A DNA stretch of 9,543 bases, taken from positions 1-9,543 of the forward strand of contig JARDZO010000223.1 in assembly GCA_029240815.1 (NCBI GenBank), read 5' to 3'. The stretch comes from Brevibacillus sp. GTDB taxonomy: Bacteria > Bacillota > Bacilli > Brevibacillales > Brevibacillaceae. The notes beneath the pieces are model-generated. The model saw nothing but the letters and a program-made list of their open reading frames with translations, had not been told where the DNA came from and made no database searches. Below, in pieces: positions 6,714 through 9,543 of this stretch. The stretch's first letter is position 1. Every line of letters begins with the position of its first letter. The translations under genes and the position numbers were made by a program.

Positions 6714-8378
6714 CTAAAAATCTTGCGGGCTGATGGCTTGGTGGATATTTTTGATTTCTTCCCATCTCTCCGGGCTGATGCGGTAGCCCGTTCCCGGCCC
6801 AGTGTAATCGTTTTCATCATTCACCGCGCTGATCACCACGTTGTCTTTGTTGATGATCGCCGATGTATGCAGATAGTCGCCAGCCACCCTCTGCTTCAAC
6901 ATGTTGAAAATCCGCTCCGCCGTCTGGGTGTACCCTCGTTTGGCGAGTGCTAGGGCCACATCGTATCCCGTGATCTCTTCCTTCAAAATACGCTCCGCCG
7001 CTTTCAGGTCCTCGACGACGTTGCGCAACGGCATATCCTCGCTGCCATTGGCATAGGTAGCCGCTTCGATTTCTTCATCGGTGATGGCGGGAAATCCAAA
7101 CTCCTCAAAAATCGCCTGAAGCGCTTTCGCAGCCTCATAGCGAATGGCCACCACACTGGCTTCATCCACTGGCCGCAATCCTCCGTCCACCATCATGTCT
7201 CGTTGAATGATCAGGTAGTCGTCAAAATCGGTGGAATCCATATTCGAGCCTGCGAACATGTCATCACTGTTCGGTACAGCGCTGAATCCGGAGAAGATGA
7301 AATCCGTACCAGGCAGCATCTGGCACAGCATTTTCGCACTTCGCCTGATTTCGGAATGGGAGAAGGTTTGGTCATTTCCTGATGCTACTTCCATATCAAA
7401 GATGGTCGTGGCCAAATTCTCTGCCAATACGGCACGAATCCCGCTCGGCACAGACGCCGGTACCCCAATGCAGCTGATAGAGCCATTCTGCAGTCCTTGC
7501 ACCCCCGCACCTTTCGCCATCATGACGCAGCGAATTTCCAAGTACAGCATCGACTTGCCTTCCGCTCCACCCATCTGCACTTCCGAGCCCGTTCCGGACG
7601 TAAAACGCATTTTCGCACCGCGCGAAGCGTACGCGGAGGCTAAAAACGTCTTTGACCAAGGCGTATCATCGCCATCCACAAAAACGGATTCCGTCCCGTA
7701 AATGGAGATCGTTTCCGCATAGGAGGTCAGCCCCAGCATGGCTAGGCGAAGCTCGGTCGCTTCCTCCAGCGCATCTTGTGTCAGCACTCCCCCTCGCGCT
7801 GTCTGGGAGCCCACCAGCAAGGCCAACGCATTAAAGGGAGCGTAACGAACGACCCCCACTGTCGTCTCTTGCTCATCAAAACCGCGATGTGCCGCTTCTG
7901 CAGCATCTGCAGCCATGATCACGGGATTGTCGCGGACATTCGTCACGTGGCATTGGTTGGACGGCGTTTTCCTCGCCCTCATTTTTTGAAGCGCCATCAT
8001 CATTTCGACGGTATTCAAATGATTCAGTACTTCCACGACTTTGGCAGGTGTCATCCCCTTCGATAATGCCAGGATTTCAGAGCGAGGGACATTGATATCC
8101 ACCAATTTCCTGGCGATTTCCAGGCTGCTCACTTGCATGACCTGCTCAGCGACGCTCGCATCGATGGTATAGTCAGAAATAAATTGATCCAGCATATCGA
8201 ATTGTTCTCTATTTTTTCCGTCCAGCTCAACGACTTTTCCGTTCTCCACTCTTAGTGATGGCTTTGGATCGTTCGGACTGGACATCGCGACAAATCCCAT
8301 CTCCGGCCATTCCTTGACAAAACCGTCTTGATTGACGGGTCTTTGCTCCAAAACCTCAAATCTTTTCGAACGTCGCAT
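6714..8378 (-). CDS. dhaB: B12-dependent glycerol/diol dehydratase, large (catalytic) subunit
   Basis: This subunit catalyses adenosylcobalamin-dependent dehydration of glycerol to 3-hydroxypropionaldehyde, or of 1,2-propanediol to propionaldehyde. It has 554 residues, the family length, with the typical opening SKRFEVLEQRPVNQDGFVKEW. Residues matching the active site of the Klebsiella diol dehydratase are all present, one position later than in that enzyme: Gln142, His144, Glu171, Glu222, Gln297, Ser302, Asp336, Gln337 and Ser363. The C-terminal motifs GDYLHTSAII and GPGTGYRISPERWEEIKNI are intact. The ATG at 8378 lies inside the end of glpF (23-base overlap) and has GAGGAGAGG seven bases upstream. 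The large subunit alone does not separate glycerol from propanediol enzymes; the short partner subunits favour the glycerol type. Confidence 0.96.
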   Translation of the reverse strand: MRRSKRFEVLEQRPVNQDGFVKEWPEMGFVAMSSPNDPKPSLRVENGKVVELDGKNREQFDMLDQFISDYTIDASVAEQVMQVSSLEIARKLVDINVPRSEILALSKGMTPAKVVEVLNHLNTVEMMMALQKMRARKTPSNQCHVTNVRDNPVIMAADAAEAAHRGFDEQETTVGVVRYAPFNALALLVGSQTARGGVLTQDALEEATELRLAMLGLTSYAETISIYGTESVFVDGDDTPWSKTFLASAYASRGAKMRFTSGTGSEVQMGGAEGKSMLYLEIRCVMMAKGAGVQGLQNGSISCIGVPASVPSGIRAVLAENLATTIFDMEVASGNDQTFSHSEIRRSAKMLCQMLPGTDFIFSGFSAVPNSDDMFAGSNMDSTDFDDYLIIQRDMMVDGGLRPVDEASVVAIRYEAAKALQAIFEEFGFPAITDEEIEAATYANGSEDMPLRNVVEDLKAAERILKEEITGYDVALALAKRGYTQTAERIFNMLKQRVAGDYLHTSAIINKDNVVISAVNDENDYTGPGTGYRISPERWEEIKNIHQAISPQDF

Positions 8379-9216
8379 CTTGGCACCTCTCCTCGCTTAC
8401 TTTTTGATTCACGTGTGGCTGCTCCACCTCTTCTGCGGAAGAATAAGCAGCCAGGTACTTGCGAATGAAATAGTCGTAAATTCCCCCTCCGAGAACAGCC
8501 CCAAGCAGCGGAGCGAGTATTGGGATGAAAAAGTATCCATTCGGCCCAGGTAGAGCCACATTTCCCCAGCCTGCCAGCGCTGTGAACAGCTTGGGACCGA
8601 AATCGCGTGCCGGATTCATCGCAAATCCAGTCAACGTCCCAAACGAGCCGCCAATGACCGCGACGACGATCCCAACTGCCAAGGGAAAAAATGCCTTGGA
8701 AGGAGCGAATGAGTTATTTTCGTCAATAAAGGAAAAGATGGCAGCAACGAGAAAAGCAGTAATCACGATTTCTACGAGGGCCGCACTAAACAGGTTTAAA
8801 TAAGGAGCAGGAAAAGTTGAAAAAATGGCGGCCAATGATTGACTTTCCACGCTCCCCCTAACCATTCCATGCGTGGCCTCATAGAATAAAAACGCATCGC
8901 GGTACAAACCGTAGACGACGGCAGCAGCCGTAAAGGTACCGGCCGTTTGCGCGACGATGTAGGGAAGCACTTTCACCCACGGAAACCCTCGGTACATGGC
9001 CAGAGACAGCGTCACAGCCGGATTGATGTGGGCCCCCGATATGCTGGCAGTCATGTAAAGCGCAATACTGATGCCCAGCCCCCAGACCATGGAAATATCC
9101 CACATCCCATATGCCGCACCGTTTAGCACGAGAGCAGCGACACACCCCGATCCCACAAAGATCAGAATAAAGCTTCCGATGAACTCCCCGATACATTCCC
9201 CCTCCAGCCCTTTCAC
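8356..9216 (-). CDS. glpF: Glycerol facilitator / propanediol diffusion facilitator (MIP family)
   Basis: This is a membrane channel for glycerol or small diols, first gene of the operon. It has 286 residues and six hydrophobic segments (about 8-30, 42-62, 83-105, 141-164, 176-200, 227-250). Both pore motifs are present: NPAVT (65-69) and NPARD (201-205). The Asp after the second motif marks aquaglyceroporins rather than water-only aquaporins. A polar tail of about 30 residues follows the last segment. The start is GTG at 9216, with a purine-rich AGGGAGGGGGGAG upstream. Its stop overlaps the dehydratase large subunit start by 23 bases, tying uptake to catalysis. The name pduF would suit equally if the substrate is 1,2-propanediol. 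Confidence 0.93.
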   Translation of the reverse strand: MKGLEGECIGEFIGSFILIFVGSGCVAALVLNGAAYGMWDISMVWGLGISIALYMTASISGAHINPAVTLSLAMYRGFPWVKVLPYIVAQTAGTFTAAAVVYGLYRDAFLFYEATHGMVRGSVESQSLAAIFSTFPAPYLNLFSAALVEIVITAFLVAAIFSFIDENNSFAPSKAFFPLAVGIVVAVIGGSFGTLTGFAMNPARDFGPKLFTALAGWGNVALPGPNGYFFIPILAPLLGAVLGGGIYDYFIRKYLAAYSSAEEVEQPHVNQKVSEERCQDATFEKI

Positions 9217-9221
9217 TCAAT

Positions 9222-9234
9222 CTCCCCCCTCCCT
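9222..9234 (-). promoter_or_regulatory. Ribosome binding site for the GTG start of glpF
   Basis: The minus strand reads AGGGAGGGGGGAG, ending 5 bases before the GTG at 9216. It supports this GTG over any downstream ATG, because the N-terminal sequence from GTG is the normal MIP start. Confidence 0.75.
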
Positions 9235-9245
9235 GTTTTTCCATT

Positions 9246-9274
9246 ATTATAATTTTCCGTATATTGATTCGTCT
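9246..9274 (-). promoter_or_regulatory. Candidate operon promoter upstream of glpF
   Basis: A perfect TATAAT lies at 9251-9246 on the minus strand, about 30 bases before the GTG, so the leader would be short. Seventeen bases further up, the -35 position reads AGACGA, a poor match, which suits a promoter that depends on an activator. The right arm of the palindrome at 9266-9294 covers this -35 position. No sigma-54 type -24/-12 element and no cobalamin riboswitch-sized leader fits in the 191 bases between rplT and glpF. Confidence 0.5.
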
Positions 9275-9294
9275 CTGCACACAGATGACGAATC
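9266..9294. repeat. Palindrome over the -35 region, candidate operator
   Basis: GATTCGTC (9266-9273) and GACGAATC (9287-9294) form a perfect 8-bp inverted repeat 13 bases apart. The symmetry extends inward as TCTG/CAGA with one extra base. The left copy overlaps the -35 of the candidate glpF promoter. It could be the binding site of the AraC-type response regulator; no second copy of the palindrome was seen in the window. Confidence 0.5.
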
Positions 9295-9358
9295 GCTAGC
9301 ATTTTCTTTACCAGTTTTTCCGCTAGATCGTATGGAAAGTCCAGGCCGCGCAGCACGC

Positions 9359-9394
9359 AAAAAAGCCGACCATTCCCTCTCGGGATGATCGGCT
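9359..9394 (-). terminator. Rho-independent terminator of rplT
   Basis: On the minus strand AGCCGATCATCCC (9394-9382) pairs with GGGAATGGTCGGCT (9377-9364) through about 12 pairs, with one wobble and one bulge and a GAGA loop. A run of six T follows (9364-9359). It lies 13 bases after the rplT stop and separates the ribosomal operon from the glycerol operon. Confidence 0.85.
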
Positions 9395-9407
9395 TCATTT
9401 GCAATGA

Positions 9408-9543
9408 TTACGCGTTCAGTTTGCCTTTTGCAACAACAGCCAAATCGTTGAAAGCTGCTTTGTCGTTCACAGCCAGGTCAGCCAGCATTTTGCGGTTAAC
9501 TTCGATGCCAGCTACTTTCAGGCCGTGCATGAGACGGCTGTAG
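9408..9543 (-). CDS. rplT: Ribosomal protein L20, C-terminal part (partial)
   Basis: The last 44 residues of ribosomal protein bL20 run from the window edge to TAA at 9408-9410. They read [18 protein letters not shown], then [17 protein letters not shown] and end KGKLNA. This matches the bL20 C-terminal zinc-ribbon-like fold that binds 23S rRNA, and in many bacteria also the leader of its own infC-rpmI-rplT mRNA. The N-terminal part and the rest of that operon lie beyond the window. The sequence is Bacillales-like and is the main hint to the taxon. Confidence 0.95.
   Translation of the reverse strand, partial: YSRLMHGLKVAGIEVNRKMLADLAVNDKAAFNDLAVVAKGKLNA

Noticed and set aside
913..9216. CRISPR array, insertion sequence, tRNA or phage elements
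   Set aside because: No repeat-spacer pattern, transposase or integrase frame, terminal inverted repeats or tRNA-like folds were seen anywhere in the window.
9285..9310. Possible catabolite-responsive element around GCTAGCGATTCG
   Set aside because: At least two key positions of the cre consensus differ and the symmetry is better explained by the GATTCGTC/GACGAATC palindrome.

Overview
The window looks like chromosome from a low-to-mid GC Gram-positive of the Bacillales, probably Brevibacillus or a related Paenibacillaceae. This rests on the L20 C-terminus at the right edge, strong AGGAGG-type ribosome binding sites, GTG and TTG starts, and roughly even base composition. The taxon is an inference from family resemblance, not a search result.

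Layout, left to right. At 1-54 there may be the tail of an upstream gene. At 77-763 (+) lies a LuxR-type regulator with a GAF-like front domain, closed by a terminator. From 9216 down to 913 everything reads on the minus strand as one tightly packed nine-gene block. In transcription order it holds: a glycerol facilitator (GlpF/PduF type); the large, medium and small subunits of a coenzyme B12-dependent glycerol/diol dehydratase; the large and small subunits of its reactivating factor; a GlcG/HbpS-family protein; a soluble PocR-domain histidine kinase; and an AraC-type response regulator. A candidate promoter with a palindrome over its -35 region precedes glpF, and a candidate terminator follows the response regulator. 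At the right edge is the 3' end of rplT (ribosomal protein L20) with its own terminator, so the block sits directly behind a core translation operon.

How it works together (family knowledge plus inference). Glycerol or a small diol enters through the facilitator. The dehydratase converts glycerol to 3-hydroxypropionaldehyde, or 1,2-propanediol to propionaldehyde. The reactivase exchanges damaged cobalamin out of the inactivated enzyme. The PocR kinase probably senses the polyol or a product and phosphorylates the AraC-type regulator, which would activate the operon that contains it. The medium and small subunits lack the N-terminal extensions of the microcompartment enzyme, and no shell gene, aldehyde reductase, aldehyde dehydrogenase or cobalamin adenosyltransferase is present. 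The operon therefore looks like a free cytosolic glycerol-dehydratase module whose aldehyde and cofactor handling must lie elsewhere.

The points most worth a second look are the soluble PocR two-component system at the operon's end, the HbpS-family protein beside the kinase, the palindrome over the -35, a 9-bp tandem repeat making a His-rich stretch in the reactivase small subunit, and paired stem-loops between the metabolic and regulatory genes.
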